Under the pieces are notes generated by a model. That model saw only the letters and a list, made by a program, of their open reading frames with translations. It was not told the DNA's origin and did no database searches. A stretch of DNA of 36,609 nt from an uncultured Clostridia bacterium (GTDB taxonomy: Bacteria; Bacillota; Clostridia; Oscillospirales; CAG-272): positions 1 to 36,609 of the forward strand of contig CANQMJ010000003.1 in the NCBI GenBank assembly GCA_947624945.1. Reading direction: 5' to 3'. Of this stretch, positions 24,530-34,666 are shown piece by piece; position 1 is the stretch's first letter, and each line of letters opens with the position of its first letter. Both the position numbers and the translations under genes were made by a program.

Positions 24530-27500
24530 CTGTTTCGCAACGACGTTTTCTTCGCCGAGAACGCGGCAAAGCTCCGATAACAGCCGCGGCTCAGTCGTGT
24601 CCGCGCCCGCGTGAAAACGCGTATATTTGCCCACAGACGAATCGAAAATGAACACGGGCACATAGCCGCAGAATATCTCTACGAGCGCGCACGCGCGCTT
24701 ATATTCGACGCTCGACGTGCTCGGGACACGCAGATACAGCTTTGACACGAATGCGTTCGCCGCCTGCGGACGCTGCATCGTCTGCGGATTTGCTTTCACT
24801 TTATCTGTCGACGCGGAGACGAGCATCGCCGCGTGATTCAAAAGTATCTTCGGCGCTTTGTCGTCCTCGACCGAGACCTCGCCCGACACCGTTATCGGTG
24901 CGTCCGACATTATCACGTCCATGTATTCGTGCAGCATGCGCGGGAACACGACGACCTCTATCTCGCCCGTTTTATCCTGGAGCACAAGGAACATCATCTG
25001 CTCGCCGCGCCGCGTCTGCTTCGGCGTTCGCTTCGTTATTATCCCTATCAGCGTGACCTTTTCGCCGTCGCGGCTGCGTGCATCATCGCCGCCGTTCTCT
25101 TCCCCGCCGTCGTCATTTTCGTCGACTGCGCCGTTTCCGCCGCCCGATACCGCCGCTATCGGCTCATGCTCGACAGCCTCGCATTCCTTTTCGTAGTCGT
25201 CGAGTATGTGACCCGAAAAGTACATGCCCGACACTTCCTTTTCGAGTTCGAGCAGCTTCGCGCGCGGCAGCTCCGGCACATCGGGGTATACGAATTCGGG
25301 CGCCGCCGTTCCCTCGGACCTTGATGCGGCAAACATATCGAGCTGTCCCGACACGCCTCTGCGCTGTTTGTCGTGTACGCCGTCGATTATCTCCTCATAC
25401 GACAGAAGAAGCTGCGACCGCTTCTGACCGAGCATGTCGAACGCGCCGCTTTTGATGAGCGCCTCTACCTGACGCTTGTTCATGTCGTGCTCCGCCATGC
25501 GTTCCGCAAAATCCGAGAACGATTTGAACGGTCCGTTTTCGGTGCGTTCGCGCACTATCTCGTCTATGAACTGCCTGCCGAGACCCTTGAGCGCGGCGAG
25601 TCCGTACCTTATGCCGTAATCTCCGACAGTGTAATCGGCGCGGCTCTCGTTAATATTCGGCGGCACGACCGCGATACCGCTCCTTTCACATTCGGCGATA
25701 TATTCCGCCGTCGACGACTCCCAGCCGAGCACCGAGTCAAGGAGCGACGCGAAATACTCCTTTTTGTAATGGCGCTTCAGATACGCCGTCTCATACGCGA
25801 CGACCGCATACGCCGCCGCGTGGCTCTTGTTGAACGCGTAGCTCGAAAACGACGCCATGTCGTCGAACAGCCCGTTCGCTTCCTCGCGCGTCATGCCGCG
25901 CTCGACGGCGCCGTCAATGAAGCTGCCGCGCTCCGCCTCGAGCTCGGCGGCTTTTTTCTTTTTCATCGCATGAAGCACCGTGTCTGCGCGGGCGAGCGAA
26001 TATCCCGCGACGTCGCGGAATATCTGCATGACCTGCTCCTGATACACGATGCAGCCGTACGTCTCGCGCAATATCTCGACGAGCGCCGGATGCGTGTATT
26101 TGAGCGTCCCCTCGCCGTGACGGCGCTGCACATACTGCGGTATGCTGTCCATCGGTCCGGGGCGGAACAGCGCTATCGCGGCGATTATATCGGAGAGATA
26201 TTCCGGCGACAGCTCCGTCAGCGTGCGCTTCATTCCGGGACTTTCGAGCTGGAATACTCCGTTCGTGTCGCCGGACGCTATCATCTTCATAGTGTCAGCG
26301 TCGTCCTTCGGTATGAGCGCGATATCGAAATCAGGTTCGCGCTCCTTTATCCTCCGCACGGCGTTATACACGACCGTGATATATCGCAGCGCGAGAAAGT
26401 CGAATTTGACGAGTCCCACGAGCGCCGCCGTGTCCATATCGAACTGCGTGACGACGATGCCGCCGTTGACCGACAGCGGAACGATGTCGTATAACAGCTC
26501 GCCCGTGATAACGACGCCCGCAGCGTGCGTCGACGCATGGCGCGGCATGCCCTCTATCGCCGTCGCCGTGTCGATGAGCTTTTTCACCTGCTGTGAATTG
26601 TCGTAAAGCTCGCGCAGCTCCGCTTCCTTCATCGCGTCGGCGAGCGTCACGCCGAGCGTACGCGGAATGAGCCGCGCCACACGGTCGACGTCGCCGTACG
26701 CCATACCAAGCGCACGCCCGACGTCGCGCACGGCGGCGCGCGCCGCCATCGTACCGAACGTGATTATCTGCGCGACGTGGTCGCGCCCGTATTTTTCGCG
26801 CACATATTCTATTACCTCGTCGCGCCTGTCGTAGCAGAAATCGACGTCGAAATCCGGCATGCTCTTGCGCTCCGGGTTGAGGAACCGCTCAAACAGAAGC
26901 CCGAACCGCAGCGGGTCGATGTCCGTTATCCCGATGAGATACGCGACAAGACTGCCCGCGCCGCTGCCGCGTCCAGGTCCGACCGGTATATCTCGCCCCT
27001 TCGCGAACGCGATAAAATCGGCGACGATGAGATAGTATTCGCTGTATCCCATGCCGGATATGACCGACAGCTCATACTCGACGCGGCTCCTATAATCGCT
27101 CTCCGTGTACGTTTCGTCGTATACGATGTGACCGCGCCCGACTCGCTCGTGCAGACCCGCCCACGTCTTGTCGGTGAGGAACTTCGTCGGGTCGACCCCG
27201 TTCGTGAACGGAAAACGCGGCATATACAGCTTGTCGAATTTCATCTCGAGCGAGCACATCTCCGCTATCTTCACCGTGTTCGATATCGGACTGCCGCCGT
27301 CGATGCCGCCGAACAATCGCTCCATCTCCGCCGTCGACTTATAGTAAAACTCGTCCGTGTCAAATCCGAGCGGTCTGCCGTCCGTTATGACGCTGTTAGT
27401 ACCGATGCACGTCAGGATCGCCTGCGTGTCGGCGTCGGCACGGCGCGGATAGTGAACGTCGTTTGTCGCGGCAAGCGGTATGCCTGTCCGCTTAGCGATG

Positions 27501-28069
27501 TCGCACAGCGCATCGTTCACCGTTTTCTGCTCATCTATGCCGTGATTTTGCAGTTCAAGATAAAAATTGCCTCTACCGAACATAGCATCATACTCGACTG
27601 CAAGACGCTCTGCGTATTCGTAATCTCCCGACACGACGGCGCGAGGTATCGCGCCCGACAGACACGCCGACAGCGCGACAAGGCCGTCGTGATACTCGCG
27701 CAAAAGCTCCATGTCTACGCGCGGCTTTGAGTAAAATCCCTCCGTCCACGAAAGCGACACTATGCGCATGAGGTTTTTATATCCCGTCTCGTTTTTGCAC
27801 AAAAGCACGAGATGTGACGGCGGCGCCGTACCCGGTCCCTTGTCGAACCGCGAACCCGGCGCGACGTATACCTCGCACCCGATTATGGGCTTTATCCCCT
27901 CCGCGACACACGCACGGTAAAACTCAACGACGCCGTACATGACGCCGTGGTCCGTTATCGCGACGGCGCTGTGTCCCTCCGCCTTTGCAAGCTTCGGTAT
28001 ATCGGCGACGCGGCACGCGCCGTCGAGCAGACTGTATTCGCTGTGTAAATGAAGATGCACGAAATCCAC
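24503..28069 (-). CDS. dnaE: DNA polymerase III alpha subunit DnaE
   Basis: PHP domain 'FVHLHLHSEYSLLDGA', 'PVGPGRGSGAGSLVAYLIGITDIDPLRFGLLFERFLNPERKSMPDFDVDFCYDRRDEVIEYV', 'RPGPMDSIPQYV', C-terminal OB fold; GTG start with GGGAGGG. Confidence 0.98.
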   Translation of the reverse strand: MDFVHLHLHSEYSLLDGACRVADIPKLAKAEGHSAVAITDHGVMYGVVEFYRACVAEGIKPIIGCEVYVAPGSRFDKGPGTAPPSHLVLLCKNETGYKNLMRIVSLSWTEGFYSKPRVDMELLREYHDGLVALSACLSGAIPRAVVSGDYEYAERLAVEYDAMFGRGNFYLELQNHGIDEQKTVNDALCDIAKRTGIPLAATNDVHYPRRADADTQAILTCIGTNSVITDGRPLGFDTDEFYYKSTAEMERLFGGIDGGSPISNTVKIAEMCSLEMKFDKLYMPRFPFTNGVDPTKFLTDKTWAGLHERVGRGHIVYDETYTESDYRSRVEYELSVISGMGYSEYYLIVADFIAFAKGRDIPVGPGRGSGAGSLVAYLIGITDIDPLRFGLLFERFLNPERKSMPDFDVDFCYDRRDEVIEYVREKYGRDHVAQIITFGTMAARAAVRDVGRALGMAYGDVDRVARLIPRTLGVTLADAMKEAELRELYDNSQQVKKLIDTATAIEGMPRHASTHAAGVVITGELLYDIVPLSVNGGIVVTQFDMDTAALVGLVKFDFLALRYITVVYNAVRRIKEREPDFDIALIPKDDADTMKMIASGDTNGVFQLESPGMKRTLTELSPEYLSDIIAAIALFRPGPMDSIPQYVQRRHGEGTLKYTHPALVEILRETYGCIVYQEQVMQIFRDVAGYSLARADTVLHAMKKKKAAELEAERGSFIDGAVERGMTREEANGLFDDMASFSSYAFNKSHAAAYAVVAYETAYLKRHYKKEYFASLLDSVLGWESSTAEYIAECERSGIAVVPPNINESRADYTVGDYGIRYGLAALKGLGRQFIDEIVRERTENGPFKSFSDFAERMAEHDMNKRQVEALIKSGAFDMLGQKRSQLLLSYEEIIDGVHDKQRRGVSGQLDMFAASRSEGTAAPEFVYPDVPELPRAKLLELEKEVSGMYFSGHILDDYEKECEAVEHEPIAAVSGGGNGAVDENDDGGEENGGDDARSRDGEKVTLIGIITKRTPKQTRRGEQMMFLVLQDKTGEIEVVVFPRMLHEYMDVIMSDAPITVSGEVSVEDDKAPKILLNHAAMLVSASTDKVKANPQTMQRPQAANAFVSKLYLRVPSTSSVEYKRACALVEIFCGYVPVFIFDSSVGKYTRFHAGADTTEPRLLSELCRVLGEENVVAKQSRRDGVAE

Positions 28070-28165
28070 GCGCGCGCCCTCCCTTGTATTTTCAGTGAAT
28101 TATATATTTTTCAACGTCGGATATTATTTCCCCGGAAATTTCTCCGCCGTATAGCCCGCGCATGC

Positions 28166-28774
28166 TTATATATCCGCTCCGAAGCGGTATTCCCTGTCTT
28201 CCCTTTCGTTTGCGGCAAGACCGTATTTGTCTATTATGATATCGGCGACCTCGCCCGGCGAAAGATCTGTGTTGTCGATCTTGATATGATTTTCAAACCA
28301 CATCTCTCCCTCGTCCGAGTTCAGTTTGTGCCGCTCCGCGTCCCGAAGAAGATTCGCCCGGCTCCACTCGATGTTTCGCTTCGACGGTTTCCGTTCCAGT
28401 CTGTGCGGCGTCTCGTTGCGCAAAAGCCGCACTTTTATGTCCGCGCTCAACTCGACAAAATAAAAATTCCCGCCCGACTCGGTAAAAAGCCGCTCCAATA
28501 CGGACAAATTCTTTCTTTCATCAGGCGATTCAAACGCGCATACACAGGTAAAAATCAAATCAACGTCGTACTTTACGGCAGTTTCAAACGCCGTCCTGCG
28601 GAATGCGGCGTTAAACTCTTTCTGCGCCGGCGTTGCGAACCCGAAAATTTTATCGGATATTTCAATGCTGTCGTGATTCAGCATCAGATTATATTTCAGC
28701 TTGTCCCGTAACGATTCCGCGACACTCATTTTGCCGACAGCCTGCGGTCCGCATATAACGATCAGATTTGCCAT
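28166..28774 (-). CDS. P-loop ATPase/kinase (AAA_33/shikimate kinase-like)
   Basis: 'LIVICGPQAVGKMSVAESLRDKL' Walker A-like; 'VDLIFTCVCAF' Walker B-like region. Confidence 0.72.
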   Translation of the reverse strand: MANLIVICGPQAVGKMSVAESLRDKLKYNLMLNHDSIEISDKIFGFATPAQKEFNAAFRRTAFETAVKYDVDLIFTCVCAFESPDERKNLSVLERLFTESGGNFYFVELSADIKVRLLRNETPHRLERKPSKRNIEWSRANLLRDAERHKLNSDEGEMWFENHIKIDNTDLSPGEVADIIIDKYGLAANEREDREYRFGADI

Positions 28775-28828
28775 TTCAAGTTTCTCCCGAAAGCGAATAA
28801 CACAGCCGCCTCCGAATTATATGTCATT

Positions 28829-29608
28829 TTATTTCTTCATCGCCTCCGCCGCGATCTCCTCTATCCGCCGCAGCCTTGACGACAGCGCCGGCTTCGATAT
28901 ATGCGTCGGCGATATCGCCGCAAGCTGCGACAGCGACAGCTCGGGATTTTCGAGCCGAAGCATCGCCGTTTCATAAAGCTCGTCGCCGAGCATATCGAGG
29001 CGCCCCGCACATTCGAGCGCGCGTATCGCGTCGCAGACGCGCTCCGACGCGTCCGTCGCGCGGCGAAGATTGAACATGTCCGCGTTCGAGCGCCTGTTGA
29101 CGAAGTTCGCCACGTCCGATACGAGCCCCGCGTTCGATATATCGAAAAGCACGCGGTTGACGCCCGCGGCGGCGAAAAAGCCGCCTATCGCATCCGCGGA
29201 TTTAAGATAAAGCACCACGCTGCCGCGCCGTATGCGCCGCCTGAAATCAAACCCGAACGCGCGCACGACAGCCTCGACCTTGTCCGCAGCATCGCCGCGC
29301 AGCGACAGGTCGAGATTCAGCTCCTTCGACGCAGGATCCGACACCGAACCCGACGCGATGAATATGCCGCGCAGTATCGACGCGCGGCACCCCGCGCATC
29401 TCAGCCGCGACATGTCGCACAGCTCGCCCACGTCATGATCGTCTACGCCGTCCGATACCGTCGCCGCATACGATGCGATCTCCGCGTCACGGAAATTCAC
29501 CTCCGGCGCGCAAGTCAAAATCGCCCGCGCCGTATTGACGCGGCAGCAGTCGTTTTTCAGCCTTACCGCCATCATGTCCGATTTGACCGAACGCGAATAC
29601 GAGCTCAT
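28829..29608 (-). CDS. whiA: WhiA family DNA-binding/sporulation regulator-like protein
   Basis: 'KNDCCRVNTARAILTC', 'RCAGCRASILRGIFIASGSVSDPASKELNLDLSL', C-terminal HTH 'ENPELSLSQLAAISPTHISKPALSSRLRRIEEIA'. Confidence 0.9.
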   Translation of the reverse strand: MSSYSRSVKSDMMAVRLKNDCCRVNTARAILTCAPEVNFRDAEIASYAATVSDGVDDHDVGELCDMSRLRCAGCRASILRGIFIASGSVSDPASKELNLDLSLRGDAADKVEAVVRAFGFDFRRRIRRGSVVLYLKSADAIGGFFAAAGVNRVLFDISNAGLVSDVANFVNRRSNADMFNLRRATDASERVCDAIRALECAGRLDMLGDELYETAMLRLENPELSLSQLAAISPTHISKPALSSRLRRIEEIAAEAMKK

Positions 29609-30540
29609 AGATATATTATCTCCCGTTCGAGCACAACGCCGAACTTTTCATATACGCGCGACGTCACGAGCTCGACGAGCGCTTTCACATCGCCCGCCGT
29701 CGCGCCGCCCTTGTTGATTATGAATCCCGCGTGTTTTTCCGACACCTCTGCGCCGCCGATGCGCACGCCTTTAAGTCCCGCGTCCTCTATCAGCTTGCCC
29801 GTATAGTGACCGGGCGCGCGCTTGAACACGCTGCCCGCGCTCGGATATGAGAGCGGTTGCTTCTCGCGGCGGCGGTTCATAAAGTCCGTCATCTCGGCAA
29901 ATATTGCGTCGGGATCGCCTTTTTGCAGTCCGAACTTCGCCGACAAAACGACGAGCCCGCCGCGCCTTATAACGCTGTCGCGGTAGCCGAGCGACAGCGC
30001 TTCGCGGTCGAGCGTGACAATGCGCCGCTCGCCGAAGTCCCAACAGTCAGCCGACAATATTATATCCGAAATCTCGCCGCCGTACGCGCCCGCGTTCATC
30101 GCGACCGCGCCGCCTACGCTGCCCGGTATGCCGAACGCGAACGAAAATCCCGACAGTCCCGCCTTCTGCGCCGCCGACGCGCACGACGTTATGCCGCGTC
30201 CGCACTCCGCCGTAAGCGTCTCGCCGTCGATCGTCAGCTCCGTCATGAGCGACGTTATCACGAGCACGCCGTCGTAGCCGCCGTCGTCGACGAGCACATT
30301 CGTGCCGAGACCTATAACGTCGTGGCGGATGCATGCCTCCGTCAAAGCCCGCAAAAGCGCGCACAGCGACCGCGTGCTTTTCGGACTTACCGCAAGTCTG
30401 ACCTTGCCGCCGCATCTGAAGCTCGTGAGCTCCGACGCGTCCGCATCGGCGGTGTATTCGTATTCATCGGCGCGTTCGTCGAGAAACGATTTCAGCGATC
30501 CTATATCCAAATCAGCCTCCGAGTATACCGTACAGTTCAT
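29605..30540 (-). CDS. murB: UDP-N-acetylenolpyruvoylglucosamine reductase
   Basis: 'SLCALLRAL', 'GLGTNVLVDDGGYDGVVI'-like block, 'GLSGFSFAFGIPGSVGGAVAMNAGAYGGEI', 'QPLSYPSAGSVFKRAPGHYTGKLIEDAGLKG'. Confidence 0.97.
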   Translation of the reverse strand: MNCTVYSEADLDIGSLKSFLDERADEYEYTADADASELTSFRCGGKVRLAVSPKSTRSLCALLRALTEACIRHDVIGLGTNVLVDDGGYDGVLVITSLMTELTIDGETLTAECGRGITSCASAAQKAGLSGFSFAFGIPGSVGGAVAMNAGAYGGEISDIILSADCWDFGERRIVTLDREALSLGYRDSVIRRGGLVVLSAKFGLQKGDPDAIFAEMTDFMNRRREKQPLSYPSAGSVFKRAPGHYTGKLIEDAGLKGVRIGGAEVSEKHAGFIINKGGATAGDVKALVELVTSRVYEKFGVVLEREIIYL

Positions 30541-31222
30541 AGAGCGACGATATCGTGTATGTCGGCGTGGCGTCGCCCGTACCAGCTCCGCACGGAGCGT
30601 ACAGGCACGAATCGAGCCCCGCAGCCTCCGCGCCCTTGATGTCGCTCGTCAGCGAATCGCCGACGACGAGACAGCGCGCCGCCGCATCGTCCGGCGTCAT
30701 GCCGAGCGCGTCGAACACGAGCTCGAAAAACCTGCGCTCGGGCTTGACGGACCCCATCTCGTCGGAGATGAACATTCTGTCCACATACTTCATTATCGGC
30801 GAGCGCGAAAAGCGGCTTTTCTGCACGTGCGTTATGCCGTTCGTTATGATGTAGAGTGCATATGTGCGCGACAGACGCTCACAGACCTCGACCGCGCCGT
30901 CTACCATTATGCACTGCTGCGACAGACGCTCCGCGTATAAATCGCACATCTCCCTCTCCGTCGACGGTGTCACAATGCCGCGTTCGGCGAGCGCCGATTT
31001 AAGCTTTGCGAATCTGTCGACCTTGAGCCTGTCGCGCGTCGTCTCACCGCGTTCAAGCGCTTTCCATTCCGCATCGTTTATGCGGTGATAGAGCTCGACC
31101 GTCGCTTTGTCCGACGGCAGTCCGCACATCGTCAGAACTTCGCCGACCGCGTTCGCCTCGGAACGGTCAAAGTCAAACAGCGTCCCGTCGGCGTCGAACA
31201 GTATCGTGTCGTACTTTTTCAT
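30512..31222 (-). CDS. HAD family hydrolase (YjjG/5'-nucleotidase-like)
   Basis: 'YDTILFDADGTLFDFDRSE', 'LYIITNGITHVQKSRFSRSP', 'CLVVGDSLTSDIKGAEAAGLDSC'. Confidence 0.92.
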   Translation of the reverse strand: MKKYDTILFDADGTLFDFDRSEANAVGEVLTMCGLPSDKATVELYHRINDAEWKALERGETTRDRLKVDRFAKLKSALAERGIVTPSTEREMCDLYAERLSQQCIMVDGAVEVCERLSRTYALYIITNGITHVQKSRFSRSPIMKYVDRMFISDEMGSVKPERRFFELVFDALGMTPDDAAARCLVVGDSLTSDIKGAEAAGLDSCLYAPCGAGTGDATPTYTISSLYELYGILGG

Positions 31223-32442
31223 TTTACCGTATATTTATGATATGTTTTCTTTCCCTTTTTGATAACGACTCCGTCCGCGAAATGCTCAATTTCCACCTGC
31301 ATATTCGCGTCCGCGACCTTTTCGCCGTCAAGCAGCACGCCGCCCTGAACGACAAGCGTCCGCGCCTCTCTGCGCGACGGCGCAAGCCCGCCCTTTATCA
31401 TCATATCGAGCACGCCGATCTTGCCGTCGGTGAAATCTTCATTCGACAGCTCCGTCGTCGGCATGTCCTCCGACGTGCCAGCGCCGCCGAACACGGACTT
31501 CGCCGCCGCCTGCGCCTTGTCAGCTTCTTCCTCGCCGTGTACGAGCTTTGTCAGCTCATACGCAAGTATCTCTTTTGCGCGGTTGAGCTCGGAGCCCTCC
31601 CACTTGTCCATCTCGTCTATCTGTTCGAGCGGCAGGAACGTCAGCATGCGTATGCATTTTAGCACGTCCGCGTCGCCCACGTTGCGCCAGTACTGGTAAA
31701 AGTCGAACGGACTCGTCTTGTTCGGGTCGAGCCATACGGCGTTGCCCGCCGTCTTGCCCATCTTGTGCCCCTGCGAATCTGTCAGAAGCGTTATCGTCAT
31801 GGCGTGTGCGTCCGCGCCGAGCTTGCGGCGTATGAGCTCGGTGCCGCCGAGCATATTCGACCACTGGTCGTCGCCGCCGAACTGCATGTTGCAGCCGTAC
31901 GTCTTGTAGAGATGATAGAAGTCGTAGGACTGCATTATCATGTAGTTGAATTCGAGGAACGACAGCCCCTTCTCCATGCGCTGCTTGTAGCATTCTGCGC
32001 GCAGCATGTTGTTGACCGAGAAGCACGCGCCGACCTCGCGCAAAAGCTCGATATAGTTGAGATCCATCAGCCAGTCTGCGTTGTTGAGCATCATCGCCTT
32101 GCCCGGTCCGAACTCGATGAACTTCTCCATCTGACGGCGGAAGCACTCCGCGTTGTGGTCGATGTCCTCTTTCGTCAGCATGCGCCGCATGTCGGAACGA
32201 CCCGACGGGTCGCCTATCATCGTCGTACCGCCGCCTATAAGCGCGATCGGACGGTTTCCCGCCTGCTGCAGCCGCTTCATAAGCGTCAGCGCCATAAAAT
32301 GACCCGCGGTCAGACTGTCCGCCGTGCAGTCAAAGCCGATGTAGAACGTCGCCTTGCCCGCGTTCACCATCTCGCGTATCTCGTCCTCGTTCGTCACCTG
32401 CGCGATAAGTCCCCTCGCGCGCAGCTCTTCATAAATTCCCAT
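31219..32442 (-). CDS. tyrS: Tyrosyl-tRNA synthetase
   Basis: 'FYIGFDCTADSLTAGHFMAL' (HIGH-like), 'FGGDDQWSNMLGGTELIRR', 'GHKMGKTAGNAVWLD' (KMSKS-like), C-terminal S4. Confidence 0.98.
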   Translation of the reverse strand: MGIYEELRARGLIAQVTNEDEIREMVNAGKATFYIGFDCTADSLTAGHFMALTLMKRLQQAGNRPIALIGGGTTMIGDPSGRSDMRRMLTKEDIDHNAECFRRQMEKFIEFGPGKAMMLNNADWLMDLNYIELLREVGACFSVNNMLRAECYKQRMEKGLSFLEFNYMIMQSYDFYHLYKTYGCNMQFGGDDQWSNMLGGTELIRRKLGADAHAMTITLLTDSQGHKMGKTAGNAVWLDPNKTSPFDFYQYWRNVGDADVLKCIRMLTFLPLEQIDEMDKWEGSELNRAKEILAYELTKLVHGEEEADKAQAAAKSVFGGAGTSEDMPTTELSNEDFTDGKIGVLDMMIKGGLAPSRREARTLVVQGGVLLDGEKVADANMQVEIEHFADGVVIKKGKKTYHKYTVK

Positions 32443-32478
32443 AACAGTTTTCCCTTTCGATTTATCTTTCCTGATTTT

Positions 32479-34161
32479 TTACTTTGATTCGCCCTCGGCG
32501 ATAAGCTCGCGGGCGGCTTTTTTCTGTGTCTCCGTGACGCTTATGCCGCCTATTATGCGCGCTATCTCGTCTATTTTGTCCTCGCCCGTCAAAACGCGCA
32601 CCGAAGTCTCCGTTCTGCCGTCACGCTCCGATTTGCGCACGAACAGGTGCGTGTCCGCGAGCGCCGCGATCTGCGCAGAATGTGTGACGCAGAGTATCTG
32701 CGTCTTCGACGACGCGTCGCGCAGCTTGCGCCCTATCTTGCCCGACGTCGACCCCGACACACCCGTGTCTATCTCGTCGTAGATGATGGCGTCCTCGCCC
32801 GAGCTGTCGTTCTGTACGCTCTTTATCGCCAGCATAACGCGCGACAGCTCGCCTCCGCTCGCCGTAAGCGCGAGCGGCTTCACGTCCTCGCCCGCGTTCG
32901 CGGAAATGTATATCTCCGCCGTCTCGCGTCCGCACGGCGACAGCGGACAATCCGTGAATCGCACCTCAATTTTGACTTTCGGCATATCGAGCTCCGCGAG
33001 CACGCCGCATATCTGCTCCGTCATACGCGCCGACGCTTCCCTGCGCACATTTGACAATGCGTCCGCGCACACGTTCGCCTCAGCCTCGGCTTTGGCGAGC
33101 GCCTCGCGCGCCTCCGCCGTCCGCTCCTCGTTATTCTCTATCGAGTCGAGCTTGCGTTTCGCCTCGTCCCTGTGGGCAAGCACAGCCTCGATGTCGCGCC
33201 CGTACTTGCGCTCGAGTCTTTTTATCGCGTCGAGACGGTCCTCGATCGCCTCGAGCCTGCTCTCTCTGTCATCGTCGGACGCGCCTCCGAGATCGAACGT
33301 CTGATACGTCCTGCGCGCTATGTCCTCAAGCTCATACGATATCGAGCGCAGCTTTTCCGCGTCCTCGGCGGCGTTCGGCGAATACTCGCGAAGCTGCTCC
33401 ATCGCGGACGCCGCGCGCTCGGCAAGATACGACGCCGACGCGCCCTTTTCGTTCTGGTACGCGGCGCGGTATACGAAATTCGCCAGCTTCGTTATCTTCT
33501 CGCCCGAGCGTATGCGCGCACGCTCCATCGTAAGCTCTTCTTCCTCGCCTGCGCTCAGCTTCGCCGCGTCTATCTCCTTCACCTGATACGACAAAAGATC
33601 GGCAGCGAGCGCGCCCTCGCGCGACAGACGTTCGAGCTCGTCGAGCGACGACCTCGCCGCCGCGTACCGCTCATACGACGACGCATACGCGGACAGCTCG
33701 TCAGCGTCGCACGCGTATTCGTCTATCAGCGCAAGCTGCGCTTCGGGTGTTTTGAGCGACAGACTCTCGCTCTGACCGTTTATCGACAACAGATACGACG
33801 ACGCGCGGCGAAGCGCCGCCTGCGATGTCGACCTGCCGTTTATGCGCGCCGTGCTCTTGCCGTCCGACGACACTGTACGCTCTATCTCAAGCTCGCCGTC
33901 AGCGACATCTATGCCCGCCGCCGAAATCGCTGTGGCGGCTCGTTCGTCGATATCGGTAAACAGCGCCGTCACCTTTGCCGCGCTCTCGCCCGTGCGTATC
34001 AGCTGCGGCTGCGCCTTCGCGCCCGACACGAGCGATATCGCGTCGATTATGACCGATTTGCCCGCGCCCGTCTCGCCCGTGAACACGGTGAACCCCGGCG
34101 AAAACTCAAGGTCGAGACGCTTTATGACGGCTATATTCTCTATGTGCAGCGACTTTAACAT
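32479..34161 (-). CDS. recN: DNA repair protein RecN
   Basis: 'MLKSLHIENIAVIKRLDLEFSPGFTVFTGETGAGKSVIIDAISLVSGAKA', 'ASGGELSRVMLAIKSV', 'IYDEIDTGVSGSTSGKIGRKL', 'QILCVTHSAQIAALADTH'. Confidence 0.98.
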   Translation of the reverse strand: MLKSLHIENIAVIKRLDLEFSPGFTVFTGETGAGKSVIIDAISLVSGAKAQPQLIRTGESAAKVTALFTDIDERAATAISAAGIDVADGELEIERTVSSDGKSTARINGRSTSQAALRRASSYLLSINGQSESLSLKTPEAQLALIDEYACDADELSAYASSYERYAAARSSLDELERLSREGALAADLLSYQVKEIDAAKLSAGEEEELTMERARIRSGEKITKLANFVYRAAYQNEKGASASYLAERAASAMEQLREYSPNAAEDAEKLRSISYELEDIARRTYQTFDLGGASDDDRESRLEAIEDRLDAIKRLERKYGRDIEAVLAHRDEAKRKLDSIENNEERTAEAREALAKAEAEANVCADALSNVRREASARMTEQICGVLAELDMPKVKIEVRFTDCPLSPCGRETAEIYISANAGEDVKPLALTASGGELSRVMLAIKSVQNDSSGEDAIIYDEIDTGVSGSTSGKIGRKLRDASSKTQILCVTHSAQIAALADTHLFVRKSERDGRTETSVRVLTGEDKIDEIARIIGGISVTETQKKAARELIAEGESK

Positions 34162-34177
34162 ACAAAACCAGCGCCTG

Positions 34178-34630
34178 TCACAGCTTTATAAGCTCGCGGA
34201 ACTTCCTGCACAGAAACGCCGCGTCCTCCTCTGTGCGCGTTATGACGATGACGCAGTCGTCGCCCGCCACGCACCCGAGCACCTCCCGCATGTCCATGTC
34301 GTCGATGCCCGCCGCTATCGCCGACGCCATCGACGGTATCGTTTTAATAACGAGGTCGTTGAGCGAATAATCCGCGCTCGTTATCGACTCGAGTATCGAC
34401 GTGTTAAACTTCGCCATGCTGACGCCCGAGTGAGCGTTTGAGCGGACGTATTTGTATTTGCCGCTCTCAGATGTCACCTTCGTCAGCTTCAGCTCGCGTA
34501 TATCGCGCGATATCGTCGCCTGCGTCGCGCTGATGCCCGCCTCCGCAAGCCGCGCGATAAGCTCGTCCTGCGTCTCGATATCGTATTTCTTTATCAGCTC
34601 GAGTATCTTTCCCTGACGCTTCGACTTCAT
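34178..34630 (-). CDS. argR: Arginine repressor ArgR/AhrC
   Basis: 'KRQGKILELIKKYDIETQDELIARLAEAGISATQATISRDIRELKLTKV', 'GCVAGDDCVIVITRTEEDA'. Confidence 0.96.
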   Translation of the reverse strand: MKSKRQGKILELIKKYDIETQDELIARLAEAGISATQATISRDIRELKLTKVTSESGKYKYVRSNAHSGVSMAKFNTSILESITSADYSLNDLVIKTIPSMASAIAAGIDDMDMREVLGCVAGDDCVIVITRTEEDAAFLCRKFRELIKL

Positions 34631-34666
34631 CGTCCGCGTCCTCCTTCTTTATTTATCTGCACGCTT

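Noticed and set aside
25373-27730. Long + strand ORFs (373 and 317 aa) antisense to dnaE
   Set aside because: Arg/Val-rich translations typical of the antisense frame of GC-rich genes; dnaE is unambiguous on the other strand.
32443-32478. T-box leader for tyrS
   Set aside because: Only 36 bp separate recN start-side operon genes from tyrS here; too short for a T-box.
33172-34158. 328-aa + strand ORF
   Set aside because: Antisense shadow of recN.
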